A stretch of 44,715 nucleotides of DNA from contig CAINVV010000252.1 of NCBI GenBank assembly GCA_903854235.1, forward strand, positions 1 to 44,715. The letters are read 5' to 3'. The position numbers were made by a program, and so were the translations under genes. This document shows, piece after piece, positions 43,490 to 44,715 of this stretch. The notes below the pieces were generated by a model. The model searched no databases and was not told the origin of the DNA. It was given only the letters and a program-made list of their open reading frames with translations. Each line of letters begins with the position of its first letter. Within the stretch, counting starts at the first letter, position 1. The stretch comes from an uncultured Bacteroidia bacterium (GTDB lineage Bacteria > Bacteroidota > Bacteroidia > Bacteroidales > Prolixibacteraceae).

Positions 43490-44715
43490 TTATATTTCCT
43501 GAAAAATAGTCTGCCACCTTTTGACTCCTATCTCTGCCTATAACCGTCTCCATATCCTGTGGTGTTAGACTCCTAATATTCTCAACTGACTTAAATTGTG
43601 ACAATAATTTTTCCACCGTTTTGGTTCCAATTCCAGGAATCCTAGACAAAGTAGATTCTGTAAATTTCTCAGATCTTTTATTTCGGTGAAAGGTAATTCC
43701 AAATCGATGTGCTTCATCCCTTAATTGCTGCAAAACTTTCAGTGTTTCTGATTTTTTATCCAGGTATAACGGAACAGAATCATTTGGGAAATATAGTTCT
43801 TCCAGTCTTTTTGCTATACCTATGAGGGCTATTTTCTCCTCCAGCCCCAATCTTACCAGAATGGAAAAAGCCGCAGAAAGTTGGCCCTTACCTCCATCAA
43901 TGACAATTAAATCAGGTAGTTGATTTTCCTCATTCAATTGTCTGGAGTATCTTCGCTCTACAACCTCCTCCATGGAGGCAAAATCATTTGGTCCCTCGAC
44001 AGTCTTGATATTAAAATGCCTGTATTGTGATTTATAGGGAATTCCATCTTTAAAAACCACACAGGATGAAACAGGGAAATTTCCCTGAATATTTGAATTG
44101 TCAAAACATTCAATCCAATGAGGCAATCTATCCAACCTTAGATCCTTTTGCATCCGTTCCAAAAGGCGCTGCTTTTTAAGTACTGGTGATTTTACCGACT
44201 CGTTTTTAGCCTTTCCCAGCATAAACATTTTGCCATTCCGCTCACACAATTCCAACAGTTTCTTCTTCTCCCCTATTTGCGGCACGATCACTTTAATATG
44301 AGTAAATTCCATATCCAGCACAAAAGGCAGAATTATTTCCATTGACGTTGAATTACAAATTCTGCGTATTTCCACTACACAAAAGGCCAAAATCTCTTCT
44401 CTGGATTCACTCAACTTCTTCTTAACTTCGAGCAAATAAGTATTAACAATGGAGCCATCCACAATTCTGAAATAATTAACATAGCCACATTTGTCATCTT
44501 CGTGAAATGAAAAAACATCAAGATTAGTCATGGAAGAACTGCAGACCAAGGATTTACTTTGGTAGGAATCCAATATTTGGAGTTTGGCTTTATAATCAGC
44601 GGCTCTTTCGAAGTCATACTTCAACGCAGCTGTTTGCATAGCCGCTTTGAGATAATTAAAGACAGGAGATAGCGTACCGCTCAATATCGCCCTTGCATGC
44701 TGAATGTCCTCTTCG
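43482..44715 (-). CDS. uvrC: Excinuclease ABC subunit C (3' part; 5' end beyond window)
   Basis: UvrC makes the two incisions in nucleotide excision repair. The frame is open to the right edge (codons read EEDIQHARAILSGTLSPVF), so at least the GIY-YIG nuclease domain lies outside. Seen here are the UVR motif LKYDFERAADYKAKLQILDSY region, the RNase H-like nuclease domain with IECFDNSNIQG and DLIVIDGGKGQLSAA, and the C-terminal helix-hairpin-helix pair IPGIGTKTVEKLLSQF. The TTG at 44684 is an internal codon, not a start. The partial product has about 410 residues, whereas full UvrC is about 600. Confidence 0.95.
   Translation of the reverse strand, partial: EEDIQHARAILSGTLSPVFNYLKAAMQTAALKYDFERAADYKAKLQILDSYQSKSLVCSSSMTNLDVFSFHEDDKCGYVNYFRIVDGSIVNTYLLEVKKKLSESREEILAFCVVEIRRICNSTSMEIILPFVLDMEFTHIKVIVPQIGEKKKLLELCERNGKMFMLGKAKNESVKSPVLKKQRLLERMQKDLRLDRLPHWIECFDNSNIQGNFPVSSCVVFKDGIPYKSQYRHFNIKTVEGPNDFASMEEVVERRYSRQLNEENQLPDLIVIDGGKGQLSAAFSILVRLGLEEKIALIGIAKRLEELYFPNDSVPLYLDKKSETLKVLQQLRDEAHRFGITFHRNKRSEKFTESTLSRIPGIGTKTVEKLLSQFKSVENIRSLTPQDMETVIGRDRSQKVADYFSGNIIK

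Noticed and set aside
1-44715. CRISPR array, tRNA or rRNA genes, prophage, insertion sequences
   Set aside because: I saw no regularly spaced direct repeats, tRNA-like cloverleafs, rRNA sequence, transposase or integrase motifs on either strand by eye; a dedicated scan could still find a short element.

Overview
The window looks like chromosomal DNA of a Bacteroidota bacterium, most likely a free-living or anaerobic Bacteroidales/Marinilabiliales-type organism. Evidence for this: the -7 boxes fit the Bacteroidota TAnnTTTG promoter, with one perfect TTTG-N19-TATCTTTG copy; few genes have a strong Shine-Dalgarno; and lineage-typical families are present (GSCFA, DUF3098, YfhO-like giant membrane protein, LytTR regulator, sufBCDSE-DUF59 order). 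I count 39 protein genes. I see no tRNA, rRNA, CRISPR array, transposase, integrase or phage gene. No gap between genes exceeds about 206 bases, so no long empty stretch needs explaining. The species cannot be named from the sequence alone.

Layout. Positions 52-3406 (minus) encode an ABC exporter of the MacB/FtsX type: one ATPase and two paralogous permeases. thiL (3563-4612, minus) is divergent from a SUF iron-sulfur cluster operon (4819-10637: sufB, sufC, sufD, sufS, sufE, DUF59/sufT). A solitary GH106-like secreted hydrolase follows (10765-12780), then small single-domain enzymes (methyltransferase, VOC, SRPBCC), queG, and a translationally coupled alpha/beta-hydrolase plus GSCFA pair (15520-17339). 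Positions 17431-24841 hold a glycogen/alpha-glucan locus: debranching enzyme, GT4 synthase-like enzyme, GH57 protein and phosphorylase, with a LytTR response regulator placed tail-to-tail behind it. Positions 25789-34966 carry tsaB and a small glycoconjugate locus (three glycosyltransferases, a zinc-ribbon methyltransferase, a flippase and a YfhO-type membrane protein). Positions 35043-38112 are the conserved ftsX-DUF3098-truB-queA block, ending at a perfect bidirectional terminator shared with convergent efp. The right end has a TauE/SafE permease, an adaptor lipoprotein plus TolC-type outer membrane protein, lplA, and the 3' part of uvrC running off the edge.

How the genes work together. 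SUF supplies Fe-S clusters, and two consumers or related functions are nearby: QueG (two 4Fe-4S clusters) and LplA (lipoate, whose synthesis needs Fe-S). QueA and QueG are the last two steps of queuosine synthesis and both are in the window. TruB, TsaB and EF-P add a tRNA/translation theme. The most unusual signals are a family of degenerate purine-rich intergenic repeats that sit inside and around the suf operon, a GH57 protein whose expected catalytic Asp appears to be Asn, the lack of uppP in a block where it usually lies, an adaptor/outer-membrane pair without an inner-membrane transporter, and a marked drop in GC content toward lplA-uvrC. I did not find a clear, wholly new multi-gene system; the window is mostly core and housekeeping DNA.
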